A stretch of DNA of 64,000 nucleotides from Sophora flavescens (taxonomy: Eukaryota > Streptophyta > Magnoliopsida > Fabales > Fabaceae). Both the position numbers and the translations under genes were made by a program. Below are positions 34,530 through 46,200 of this stretch, piece by piece (the stretch's first letter is position 1; each line of letters starts with the position of its first letter). The stretch lies in the NCBI GenBank assembly GCA_030762895.1, contig CM061068.1:41712783-41776782 (forward strand), read 5' to 3'. The notes beneath the pieces were generated by a model. It ran no database searches. It had not been told where the DNA came from and was given only the letters and a program-made list of their open reading frames with translations.

Positions 34530-35320
34530 TCGTGGAAAAATAACACTAAAACTAAAATACGTTAAAAGGTGCAAAGGACGTTAGTATATTTTTATTTTTA
34601 TTTTTTATTTTTTTTAACTAATTAAAATCCAACACCAATATCATGTGGCCTGATTCACGATCGGTACAACCTATTTTGAGGTCTAAAACAAAATTTGATA
34701 TAAGACCTTTTTGAAAACTAATAATAATTTTTATTAAAAAATTATATTTTATTTAAATATATCCTTATTATAAATTATTATGATTAGTGTAAATTTTTGT
34801 TGTATGCGTATATGTAACATGTAAAATTTCCTATAATTTATTGTTTAAGGTTTTAATAAAATTTCCTATAATTTATTGTTTAAGATTTTAAATTATTATT
34901 TTTGTTAAGCTTAAATAAATAAAAAATGACGACCTAAATTTGAACCTAAATAACTAAAAAAAATTAAAGACCTAAAACCCTAGTTTTACTATGACGTGAT
35001 TGTAAAATATGATAAATGAGAATAATATAAAAATGAATAATCCAATTAATGTTATTAATTGGAGTGTATAAAAATTGATTATTAATATAATTAATGCAAT
35101 TAAATATATTTAAAAAATATTGAATATACATCAAGCCACCTAATTCTAAGCTGAAGAAGAAGAGAAAAGGAATAATTAAGGAGAATCATGTTTATGATTG
35201 AGGAAGCCAAATTAAATATACAGAGGATAATTTAACGTTATTCACCCTATGTTCCATGCACAACATCGACTATATGGAGGAGTTTGGAAAAACTTTTAAA
35301 GAAGAGTTTAATTTGTATGT
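34530..35320. other. AT-rich non-coding interval with a 35-bp tandem duplication
   Basis: At about 34825-34895 a unit beginning AAAATTTCCTATAATTTATT is present twice in tandem. Nothing else is supported. Confidence 0.6.
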
Positions 35321-35324
35321 ATCG

Positions 35325-35480
35325 TTTGGTGTAAAGATTTTTACACTGACATTATGGAATTGATGATTTTTAAGGTGGTTAAGATAAGAATCAAGCATTT
35401 ATAATGGTATATCAATTTCTGATTGGTCGACAGTGTAAAAGAACTTTAACTGTCAGTATATATCAATTAAATCCTTTAAA
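35325..35480. mobile_element. MITE, TTACACTGTCAAT-type family
   Basis: Related to 16195-16385: ends near GTAAAGATTTTTACACTGAC and, inverted, GACAGTGTAAAAGAACTTTA. Confidence 0.6.
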
Positions 35481-35504
35481 TAATTTATTTGAGTTTAAGC
35501 GAAT

Positions 35505-35670
35505 AGTGTAATTGTTGTACACTGACAACCAATCAAAAGTCATGGTATGAATGACTTTTAAGTTATTAGGATAAGATTCAACCATTTTTAATTATGTGAC
35601 AGTTTCTGATTGGTTGACAGTGTAAAAAATCTTTACATATCAGTGCATACCAATTAAATCCTTAAGTGAA
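35505..35670. mobile_element. MITE, TTACACTGTCAAT-type family, adjacent copy
   Basis: Inverted ends TACACTGACAACCAATCA and TGATTGGTTGACAGTGTA. It is arranged head to tail with the copy at 35325-35480. Confidence 0.65.
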
Positions 35671-36353
35671 TATAAGTTATAAAAATAAATTTATGCAAAT
35701 AATTGTAAAATGGTTTATAATTTTAGTATAAACTCATTTTAATTTATTGTAATAAGCTGGTTAGAGAAACTTATGAAAATAAACTTTATTTAGCTTATTT
35801 GAAAGGAAAAAAATGTTTGTATGCATTTATGGTTGGGCCTAAATAGTGATCACTAATGGTATTGGGCATGCTAGTATTGACGTTAGGTTTGTGTATGGGC
35901 CTCCTGTGATTGATAGAGTAACCCATGAAGTAACACCCACCGCCCTCTCCTCTAAAAAAAACAAAAAACCCGATGGTAGTTTCTTCACTTTCGAGGAGCT
36001 TTTGACCAAGTCTCTATGTTTTTTTCTATCTTATATAGGTGGCGTGTAGCATGAAGATTATTTCTACCGTGACTTTGATACTCATTTAGCCTTTTAGCAA
36101 TTGGACTTGGGCTTTTTTATGAGGAAGGAAAAGGATACTGAGAAAATATAAGCCCAATAATATATAATAAAAAGATGATATTTAGCACCCAATAATAAAT
36201 AGAGGATATTTAGTATTTGTTTGAATTGGGACTTGCTTAATTTTATGATTTATTGATTATTGTATTTTCTCTTAACAAAATTAAGTGATAAGTTTTTTTT
36301 ACACACACACATATATATATTGTATAATTTATTTATTATTTTATTATTCATCC

Positions 36354-39300
36354 AATCCTGCCTATGTTGTGCTTTGTGACAAAGCTAAATATAGTCGGTC
36401 CCAAGCCCGGATAAAAGGAGAGGGTTGTGTTAGGCCATCGACAGTCAACGTAAAACTTAGTCGAATCTCCATGACATGGATCAACGACGTAATAATGCTA
36501 ATGCTAGGTCGTTACCCAGAAGCAACGCGCTGTATAACTCGAGTACAGTGTCAAAAGAGCAAGGGTCGCTGCATCGCCGCCTGGATGTAGTGAAAAATAA
36601 GCAAGGGTTCCCACATTTTTGTAAACGAGTGTGGGTAAAGAAGCTAGCTCACGAGAGTAGGATTCGCTTTGGAACTTGGAATGTAGGCACACTTACAGGT
36701 AAATCAATGGAAATAATTGACACTATGATTAGGAGGAGGATCAATTTCATGTGCCTACAAGAAACTAAGTGGGTGGGAGAAAAGGCAAAGGAATTAGACT
36801 CTTTGGGTTTTAAGCTTTGGTACACTGGCAAAGTAAAATCGAGAAATGGGGTGGGCATAATTGTGGATAAATATTGGAAGAATGATATTGTGGATGTAAA
36901 AAGGGTTGGTGATAGGATCATTGCCCTAAAATTTGTAGTGGAACAAGACACCTTTAATGTGATTAGTGCTTACGCACCTCAGGTAGGGTTAGAAGAACAC
37001 TTCAAGGTAAAATTTTGGGAGGATTTAGAAGGCCTAATTCAGGAAATACCGCTAGGTGAAAAGATTTTCTTAGGAGGTGATCTAAATGGGCATGTAGGGA
37101 GGGCACCTAGAGGTTACGACGGTTTGCATGGGGGATATGGCCTAGGGGACGTAAATGGGGAGGGCAAGTCTATTTTGGACTTTTCACCTGCCTTCGATCT
37201 TACTATAGCCAATACGAGTTTTAGGAAACGTGAGGAGCATCTTATCACGTACAAATGTGGGGTGACAAGCTCTCAAATAGATTTCTTCCTTATTAGGAGA
37301 TCGGATAGAAAGATTTGCTTGGACTGTAAAGTCATACCTGGAGAGAGCTTGACTACCCAACATAGAGTCTTGGTCATGGATGTAAGAGTTAAAAGGAGTG
37401 TGAAGAGAAGAGGCCACGAAAAGGTTTCAAGGATCAAGTGGTGGCAACTGAAGGGTGAAAAACAAAGGATCTTCCAACACAATGTTTTGGAGGGAGGGTT
37501 TTGGGAGGCAAACGGAAGTGCAAATGATATGTGGGACAAGATGGCCAAGGGGATTAGGAAGGTAGCTATAGAGACGCTTGGTGAATCAAGAGGATTCGGA
37601 CCTAAGGGTAAAGAATCCTGGTGGTGGGATAAAAGTGTGCAAGCTAAGGTTCGGGTTAAACGGGAATGTTTTAAAGCTTGGTCTTTATGTAGAAATGCTG
37701 AAATTTGGGAAAATTATAAGGTGGCCAAAAAAGAGACCAAGAAGGCAGTGAACGAAGCTATAACTAAAGCTTTTGATGGGTTGTACCAATCCTTAGGCAC
37801 CAAAGATTTTGAGAAATCTATTTATAGGCTAGCTAAAAATAGGGAAAGAAAGACAAGAGACTTGGACCAAGTGAAGTGTATTAAGGATGGAGAAAGTAAA
37901 GTTTTGGTTAAGGAACAAGATATTAAAGATAGATGGAAGAATTATTTCCACAAGTTATTTAATGAAGGATTTGAAGTTTTATCATGCTCACATGTGCTTG
38001 ACATCAGAGAGGAGGACCAAAATTACACTTTTTATCGTAGAATCCAAGAGCATGAGGTAAAAGAAGCTTTGATAAGGATGTATAATGGCAAGGCAGTTGG
38101 ACCGGACAATATACCTGTGGATGTATGGAAGAGTCTAGGAAATAGAGGCATTAGTTGGCTCACGAAGTTTTTTAACGAGATTATGAGGTCAAAGAAAATG
38201 CCGGACGAATGGAGGAGAAGCACTTAGTTCCGATTTACAAGAACAAGGGAGATATACAAAATTGCGCAACTTATAGGGGAATTAAGCTTATGAGTCATAC
38301 TATGAAGCTATGGGAAAGGGTGCTTGAACAGAGACTAAGAAAAGAAACCAAAATCACCGACAACCAATTTGGTTTTATGCCCGGGAGGTCGACCATGGAA
38401 GCAATTTACTTGCTACGACGAGTGATGGAACAATATCGAAGGGATCAAAAAGATTTACACATGGCCTTCATTGATTTGAAGAAAGCGTATGATATGGTGC
38501 CAAGAGAGGTTTTTTGGAAAGCCCTAGAAAAGAAAGGTGTTCGGATTGCCTATATTCGATATCAAGGATATGTATGAGGGGGCCACGACTAGTGTGAGAA
38601 CGCAGGGTGGAGCCACAGAAGATTTCCCAATAACCATAGGTCTGCATCAGGGGTCAGCTTTAAGCCCATATCTTTTTACCTTGGTCTTGGATGTACTTAC
38701 GGAGCACATTCAAGAGCCAGCACCGCGATGCATGCTTTTCGCAGACGATATAGTCCTAGTTGGAGAGTCGAGAGATGATATAAATGGAAGGTTGGAGACT
38801 TGGAGACAAGCTTTAGAAGCACATGGCTTCCGCTCGAGTAGAAGCAAGACGGAGTATATGGAATGTAAGTTTAGCAAAAGGCGAAACACCTCTAGCTTAG
38901 AGGTGAAAGTTGGAGACCACAACATACCACAAGTCACACGGTTTAAATATCTTGGGTCTATTATACCAAATGATGGAGAAATTGAGGGAGATGTAAACCA
39001 TCGGATTCAATCAGGGTGGTCGAAATGGAGGAATGCTTCGGGTTTTTTGTGTGATAAAAAGGTACCTCTTAAGCTAAAAGGAAAATTTTACCGTACAACT
39101 ATTAGACCGGCGATGTTGTATGGGACGGAGTGTTGGGCGGTAAAAAATCAACACAAGAGTAAAATCAATGTAGCAGAGATGAGAATGTTGCGCTGGATGA
39201 GCGGAAAAACTATATGTGATAGGATTAGGAATGATGGCATTAGAGATAGAGTTGGGGTAGCACCTATTGTAGAAAATATGGTTGAATATCGACTTAGGTG

Positions 39301-39538
39301 GTTTGGGCATGTATGGAGGAAACCTGTAGATTCTGTAGTAAGGAGAGTGGACCAAGTGGAGGGCAATTCAGTAGCTAGAGGCAGAGGTAGGCCAAGAAAA
39401 ACTATAAGAGAAACTATTAAGAAAGATTTGGAGGCCAATTATTTGACTATTAACATGATTCATGATAGAACATTATGGTGCCGTATGATCCATGTAGCCG
39501 ACCCCACCTAGTGGGATAAGGCTTGGTTGTTGTTGTTG
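36354..39538 (+). mobile_element. RTE-clade LINE, full length with 20-bp target duplication
   Basis: A 20-bp direct repeat flanks it (36334-36353 and 39539-39558). The 5' UTR is 36354-36475, followed by endonuclease and reverse transcriptase coding sequence. It ends in a TTG-repeat tail (39525-39538) just after GACCCCACCTAGTGGGATAA, typical of plant RTE LINEs. Total 3185 bp. The complete TSD and both ends show a full-length insertion. Confidence 0.92.
36476..39511 (+). pseudogene. RTE LINE polyprotein (AP endonuclease and reverse transcriptase), two frameshifts
   Basis: 36476-38227 starts MDQRRNNANARS and holds an exonuclease-endonuclease-phosphatase domain: FGTWNVGTL, CLQETKW, GGDLNGHVG, SSQIDFFLI and TTQHRVLV carry the expected N, E, D/N, D and H residues. 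The RT begins near 38090 (GKAVGPDNIP). A single-base indel near 38215 shifts into 38209-38577 (FGFMPGRST, AFIDLKKAYD). A second near 38565 shifts into 38537-39511 (GLHQGSALSP, catalytic FADD, KYLGS). The C-terminal region includes RWFGHVWR and RGRPRKT. The domain set is complete; only the two indels disable it. Such copies are often misannotated as craniofacial development protein 2. Confidence 0.92.
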
Positions 39539-39558
39539 TATTATTTTATTATTCATCC

Positions 39559-39660
39559 GGTTCAACAATTGATTAAACCAATTGAACCATGACCCAGAGC
39601 TCCTGCCGGTTCGATCCCCGATCCTATTTTTAAAACATTGGTTGCCATGATAGAATTCTT
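39559..39660. mobile_element. Fragment of an ACCGGTT-type hAT element
   Basis: Contains GGTTCAACAATTG, CCGGTTCGATCC and a TTTTAAAACATTGG end, like the termini of the hAT MITE at 22386-22916. The other end was not found; the LINE may have inserted in it. Confidence 0.4.
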
Positions 39661-39868
39661 CTTTCCTTCGTTTTCTTTTCTTTTTGTTGAACAAGAAGAA
39701 TTAAATTTTGTTAAATTATAACACAAAGTTTTACACTATTATTCAATAATATATTATCATCTTTAATACATAAAAAATTATGTTTTTACCAAAAAAAAAA
39801 ATTATGAGATGTCAAACTTATTAAATAATATAACGACCATTACATTATGAAGTAACAGCATAAAGTTT

Positions 39869-40071
39869 TTTTTTTTAATAATGTTATTGGTACGAAGTAT
39901 CCACCATCGTTAGGTGGTGATTAATCTCCGTCGGGAAACCTGTTGGTCATATAAGGTGGATTCTCCCCTCCCAACCAGGTTTTCTCCATATACAGGAGTC
40001 AGAATTCGAACCCCTGACCGCTTGCTTAAGGTTTTCAAGTCCCTTACCACTTGGATCACCCACATGTTAGC
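39869..40071 (-). mobile_element. SINE with 13-bp target duplication
   Basis: Flanked by CAGCATAAAGTTT at 39856-39868 and 40072-40084. On the - strand the head reads GTGATCCAAGTGGTAAGG (box A) and GGGGTTCGAATTC (box B). The body matches 2569-2698. The 3' end is A-rich. Confidence 0.9.
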
Positions 40072-40135
40072 CAGCATAAAGTTTATTTACATTAACGATA
40101 TCAAAATTAAACTTCAATAAAACTACTACACTCAT

Positions 40136-40457
40136 AGTGTGTGTTTGAATGAACATTTGATAAAAGTGATTTTGAATGTAATTGATTTTGTAAAATTGAT
40201 TTGGTTAGAATTGAGTTTGAATTGAAGTGATTTATGTTTGGATGTTTTATTTTGAAAGCAAGTTTGATGTAAAACTTAATGTAAAATTTTCAATTCAACT
40301 CAATAGTTACTTTTTGTAGCTTCTAGTCAGAATCGCTTCTGCAGCCAAAATCAATTTTATCCGACAGGAATCAAATATCTCATTTTCTCTAAGATCATGT
40401 TTGACAGTCAAATAACATAATCGATTATGAAGGGTTTCAACATAAAACCAAATACAC
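40136..40457. mobile_element. MITE-like element with GTGTGTTTG ends
   Basis: Inverted ends AGTGTGTGTTTGAATG and, reversed, AACCAAATACACACT. The inside repeats AATTGATTTTG. One isolated ATAATCGATTAT lies at 40417. TSD not resolved. Confidence 0.55.
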
Positions 40458-40459
40458 AC

Positions 40460-41961
40460 TTAAATTATTTTGCTCCCACTGTTTTGATATGTTTCCCACA
40501 CATATTGGATTTATCCTTCCTGGACCACATATAGCATGTGCAAATTGACTCTCATTATCATTGGCGGCCTCCTTCTATAGTAAGCACATGCATCTCTAAG
40601 TTAAGTCCATTGTCGACAACTCCTAGATACAAATTAAAGATGGACATAGCAATTTTGTAAAAGTGATGGCATGCAAATTACAATTGTTATTCTTTTTTAC
40701 GATTATGTTATACTCGTTATTTATTTTTTGATAAAAATGTTATGTTCGTTATTCGTCATCACGTGTCATGTAAGAAATAATAAAATAAAAACTATATTAC
40801 TTTGGTAATCATTCATTTTCATCATTCATTTTCATTTTCTTTGTTTGATGGAGGCCGACCCTATATATATATATTTCTTTGAAAAGCAATAACCAGAATT
40901 AAGATGACAGATCTCATATATTATAAGAGGGATTCAATCTCTATCTTTAGCATATGAAAAGAACCTGATTGACAATATCATTCAATATCTTCAGGTATTC
41001 GTCTCCGCAGTCACACACGAAAGATACTCTAAGAAACCAAAAAGAAAAAAAAAATCTTGCAATAGGGGAAAGGCAGCCAGATTTTGTACTTGGGTCGGGT
41101 AAGAGCCACCAAAATGCCAGTCATGGATCAAATGTATAATTTTATGTACTCTTGAACATATTGCACCCGTCTTCAAAAAAAAAATATTGCACCCAAGTCA
41201 TAGAGTAAAACTGACTGATATAAAATTGGAAAATACTTTATTGAAAGAAAAAAAAAAGGAAGAAATGCTGGGCCATCACTTTGCAATGGATCTACCCATG
41301 ACCTGATTGTCCTGTTATAAGCTGTATCGTTTGGCTTAGATGATGAAAGTATATTTGAGATTCTGCTCATTGCTTGCCCTGAAGTGTTATTGACTTGAAT
41401 GCAGAATGCTCCAACTTCACATGGTGCGGGCCCTTAGTTGAATGAGAGGACATGCCAACCCACTTCTTTTCCTGTAATTAGCAACAATCATAAAGGGAGC
41501 GAAAGAAGCCTTACAAAGTACCTAATGATTGTCCACCTTCCTCCTCAACCTCACATCTCCCAATTTTACTCTTCCGCATTTGGAGTAACAAAGCACATTA
41601 TTGCCCCCTTTTGAAGAATTGATGTCCCCTTTTGTTTTTATAGCATATATATATGCATATAGGAATAGGCCCCCTCACACATACATGTGAAAGTGTAGTT
41701 AAGATGCATGCACAAGGCAGAAAGCCACAATAATTTCTGTGAAGAAAAAGGAAATAGAATTGTGTCAATTTGCTGTACACTCATCTAACTTTGCTTTATC
41801 TTGTTATCAATGAGAATACCCAAAATAAATACCTTTACAATTCCCACAGGGACAGTACACTAACGTTAATAACTGGTACTAACTGATCAATCAAAATATC
41901 TAACATGGTCCAAGTCCTCAAAGATAGTAATTAATTAATATATATTTTTCTCAAATACAAT
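40460..41961. other. Non-coding interval, includes receptor-kinase 3' flank
   Basis: No gene is supported. Confidence 0.55.
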
Positions 41962-44900
41962 TCATGATTGATTCCTTGGTGGGTGGTAGGGTGCTGCTGA
42001 GGAAGATGAATAAGCAAGTGATGAGGAATGAGAAGAGGATTGGAGGAGCAACAACTGAGCTGGGGTGACTGAGGAGGAAGAATAGGACGAATTCGCTTCG
42101 GTTCTTTTGGGCTTGTGGGGCTCAGCCCCTGCTGGAGGATCGTGTCTAATTTCTCTTAATAATGCTGCGACATCTTTCATTGTGGGTCTATCATCTGCAC
42201 GGTTACTTGTACATAGAAGAGAGATACCAAGTGCTTGTAACATCTCTTGTATTTGTGTGTCTGGATGGCCTTGAAGCTTGGGATCCAACACCTCAATTGG
42301 GTCCTTCTTGCTCTTTAAGTGTTCTCTGACCCATTGAATAACATGTTGCCCATCCGGAAATGACGGATCCACAGGCCTTTTCCCCGTTATTATCTCCAAT
42401 AGGACCACCCCAAAGCTGTACACATCGCTCTTCTCTGTGATCTTAAGCATGCAAGCATATTCTGCATAATTGCAATCCAACAAAGAATTAGCATAATACG
42501 ATGACAGTTGACAGAGAGGTATGTCTGTAAAGTATATATTGATGTAAAAGGATTAATCAGATTATTATTATGTGCGGCTCATGATGATTTGGCTTTTGTG
42601 CGGGGACTATCATGTCTTGTGCTTGTCTAAAAGAGAAAGATTATGTGTAATTATTATGCATGCTGGTAATTTGTGTCTTCAAGTACATGAGATGTACAGA
42701 TAATAATGAATCCAAAAACCAAACAGCATTTACCCATTATGGGTGGAACCTTCAATAAAGGTGGCTGTAGGGTCCCCATTTTTCACTCGCACACCATATG
42801 AAAAACTACCGATTCACCTGCCTAACTCTACCCATAATTCCCCAGTCCTTCGTATGACATAGATTCAAGAATTGGCTATTTGATCAAACTTATATCTTTT
42901 AAAAAAAAAACTATGCTATTTTATTTTACCCAATTGGCAAGACATTTTTTGAATGTATGTTACAAGATTAAAAAAGTCTATGATTTCATATCACACTTCA
43001 CGGGTACTAGTCTAATTTAATACTCAGCATAGCCTTTCTCCTCTAAACGAGTTTTTTTACTCTGACTATAACGAAATCATAACATTAAAAAAGAAGAAGA
43101 AAGCAACAGAAATTTCAGTTACCGGGAGCGATGTAGCCGTAAGAACCCGCGAACTGTGGATTAACGGAAAACGAAGCGTGATGTTCTTCCACGAATCTAG
43201 CGAATCCAAAATCAGCCAAACACGGTTCATATCTGTCTCCTAACAGAATATTCATCGCTTTGACATCCCGGTGCAAGATAGCAGGCACGCAATCGTGGTG
43301 CAAGTAAGCCACACCCTCAGCCACGCCAAGTGCTATCTTGAGCCGCGTCTCCCAATCGATTAATCCTGTGCACCCCTCGTGCAGCAGCGTGTCCAAATTA
43401 CCGTTCGGTAAATAATCATAGAACAGTAACTTGGTTCTCCGGTTCGCACCCCAACCCAACAGCCGCACGATATTCCGGTGCCGGATTCTCGCCAGCGTGG
43501 CAATCTCCGACGAAAACGCCGCCGCCGATAATTTCTCCGACGACCTGAACCTCTTCACCGCGATGCTCAACCCCGTCGCAGGCAAGTTCACTTTGTAAAC
43601 GACGCCGGAACGCCCGTGCCCGATGACGTTGCCAGCACAGATACATTTTGCCACGTCAGAAATCGACAAATCGAGTTTCTGGTACAGCGTCACCTCCCAA
43701 GGTGGGGTCATGTCCACGTCGCTATCTTTACCGTCCATTTCGATGTCGTTTTCTTCGTCCCCTCGTCGTTTTGCCGCGACGACGACGTAAAGCGCCGCCA
43801 ACAGAAGCGTGCAAGCGGTGCACAGCAGGACCACCATGGCCACGCGCGCCTCCTTCGCGCGCTTGCTCGATTTCCCGTTCCCCTCGCCGGCGCACTGGTT
43901 TCCGGCGAAGCACAGCGAGGGGTTCCCAGCGAGAACGCTCAGCGGGAGCTTCGTGAAGAAAGGCGTGTCAGGAACGCGACCGGAGAGTCTGTTGTACGAG
44001 ACGTTGAGGACCACGAGATTTTGCAGTCCAGCGAGAGAATCAAGATTTCCGGTGAGAACGTTGTGCGATATGTCCAAGACTCCGAGTTTCGCCAAACCGG
44101 AAAACTCCTTAGGGATGTCGCCGGAGAGTTGGTTGCAGCTCAGATTCAGAGCTATTTCCAGCGCCGGAATGTTGGCGAGATCACCGGGGATTTTTCCGGC
44201 GATCTGGTTGCTGCTTAAATCCAGCAACTGTAGCTTGGAGCATGAACCGAGTTGACTCGGAATTGAACCGGAGATACGATTCTTCCCAAGAACCAGTTTG
44301 GTGAGAGCGCCAAGGGATCCGAATCTAGGGCTCAGTATTCCTTCGATCATGTTGTCAGAGACATCGAGAAATTGAAGAGACGCGAGCTGGCTCAGACTTT
44401 CCGGCAAGTTTCCGGCGATCAAGTTGGAATGTAAGTCGAGAAACGTGAGATTCCGGCTGCCGGAAATCTCTTCCGGCAAGACTCCGGAAATCCGATTGGA
44501 AGCTAGGTCTAAGAAATTCAAATTCCCGAGATTCCCAATCTGTGGAGGGATGTTCCCGGTGATTTGATTATTGCTGGCTCGGAAACGAATCAGGGAGGAA
44601 CAGTTCCCAATCTGAGACGGAATGTTCCCAGAGAGATTGTTAGAGAGAAGCAAAAGCTTATTGAGATTCTTGAGCTGGAATATCCCTTTTGGAATTTGAC
44701 CCGTCAATGAATTCTGAGAGAGATCGAGTGCCTCCAAATTCTCACAATTGGAAAGTGAAGAGGGTATGGTACCTTGGAGCTTATTGTGCCATAGGAACAA
44801 CAACGTTAGATTCCCAAGGTTTCCAAATTCGGAAGGTATCGTACCCGTGACGAGGTTGTTGTCAAGCTCCACGTGAGTTAGTTGCTGACAGTTCCCTAGC

Positions 44901-45949
44901 TCTGCAGGAATCACCCCAGAAATCTGATTCACACTGAGTTGGAGTTCTTGTAGTGATGTTAGATTCCCAAAGCTTTTTGGAATGCTTCCGGTTACTGAAT
45001 TCATTGACACGTCGATCACTGATAACTGGTAGCAGTTTCCAATCTCTGGTGGGATGGTGCCAACTAAGTTGTTCTGCCAGAGGAGAAGGTTTTTGAGGTT
45101 CACGAGGTTTCCCAATTTGTTGGGTATGGATCCTGTGAGGGAATTCTCGTAAAGATAAATGTTTTGTAGCTCTGTGCAGTCACCAAGTTCAGAGGGTATT
45201 TGGCCAGAGAGGAGGGAGGTGTAAATAGCAATGGTGTCAAGCTTCTTGAGGAGGCCAAGAGTTGGTGGAAGAAAACCTGAGATGCTTGTTTCAGCCAGAC
45301 CCAACATCACCAAATTGGAACAGTTACCAATTTCTTGTGGGATAGAACCTTCGAGGTTCTTGTTTCCTCCAGCTCTGATCACTTGAAGGTTATTCAAGTT
45401 GCCAATGGAACTTGGAACCACCCCACTTAGTTGATTGTCATATAGGATCAGCTTCTTCAAGTTTGTGAGGTTCCCAATTGCAAATGGAATGGACCCCACG
45501 AGCTCGTTGGAGTTGAGATGGAGTTCCTCGAGTTTGGGCAAGTAGCAGAGCTCACTTGGGATTTCTCCACTCAAGGCATTGTCACTCAAGTCCAAGTAGC
45601 TTAATTCTCCAAGGTTGCCTATCTCTTTTGGGATCGAACCAGTGAGGTTCGTTCCCGTTAAGATCAACTTGTTCAACGAAAGCAATGAGGTGAAATTGGA
45701 AGGAAGTGTCCCAAGCAAATCCACGTACCTTAGATCTAATTGTACCACTTCGTTCTTCAAGTTGCAACTCACTCCAAACCAGCTACATGGGGTGTCTTCA
45801 ATTGGGTCCCAATTACTTAACACATCCAAGGATCCATTCAGGGTTCTCTTCCATGAAAGAAGAGCTTCCCCTTGTTGGTTTACTGCAAGAGTGTGTGGAA
45901 GTAAAAGGGAAATGCATAAGAAGAAGAGGGTCCATGGATTTACAGGCAT
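41962..45949 (-). CDS. LRR receptor-like serine/threonine kinase, subfamily XI (RGI-like)
   Basis: Two exons, 45949-43123 and 42461-41962, joined in phase 1 across a GT-AG intron (43122-42462), give 1108 residues. A signal peptide (residues 1-22) precedes an LRR N-cap ending CSWFGVSC, then over twenty LRRs of IGNLxNLxxLxLxxNxLxGxIP type to about residue 660. The membrane span is at about 703-726 and a kinase domain starts at about 770: glycine loop GHGRSGVV, K799 (AVKRF), E815, HRDVKAMN at 893 and DFG at 913, so an active RD kinase. Exon 2 holds the C-lobe (SDVYSFGVVLLEIITGKRPVDP) and a Ser-rich tail. Overall layout and the intron position before PEYA match Arabidopsis RGI/SKM-type peptide-hormone receptors, so a plasma-membrane peptide receptor is likely; the ligand is unknown. 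Exon 1 is GC-rich near the kinase. No defects are seen. Confidence 0.95.
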
Positions 45950-46159
45950 TACAACTCTATGCTACGAACTCCAATGAAACAACCAACACTTGGAAAGGTT
46001 TGAGCCTAGGGAGGAACAATGGGAAGGAACCAAATCATGTCTTGTGGGCTATTGGGTTTATAAAAATTAAAAATACCCCAGAATCTCCGGATCCAAGAAA
46101 CAGCTAGGCCATGATGTTTCAGCAGAGAGAAATGGAATTTTAGATGGTTGTTTATGTTG

Positions 46160-46200
46160 GAGTGGAGTGTGGGTAGTGGGGTGAAGGATTATATCAGTTT
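46160..46200 (-). promoter_or_regulatory. Possible TATA box of the receptor kinase
   Basis: On the - strand GATATAATCC lies at about 46184-46193, roughly 240 bp upstream of the ATG. Position is reasonable; no other support. Confidence 0.3.

Noticed and set aside
35846..36049. 67-codon ORF before the LINE
   Set aside because: Codons look partly protein-like, but there is no recognised family, start context or continuation.
39950..40071. tRNA gene suggested by box A and box B
   Set aside because: No cloverleaf can be completed and the TSDs, body and A-rich tail show a SINE; same for the other B-box hits.
43616..44255. Long + strand ORFs opposite the receptor kinase
   Set aside because: Antisense shadows of the GC-rich kinase exon; the LRR and kinase reading on the other strand is unmistakable.
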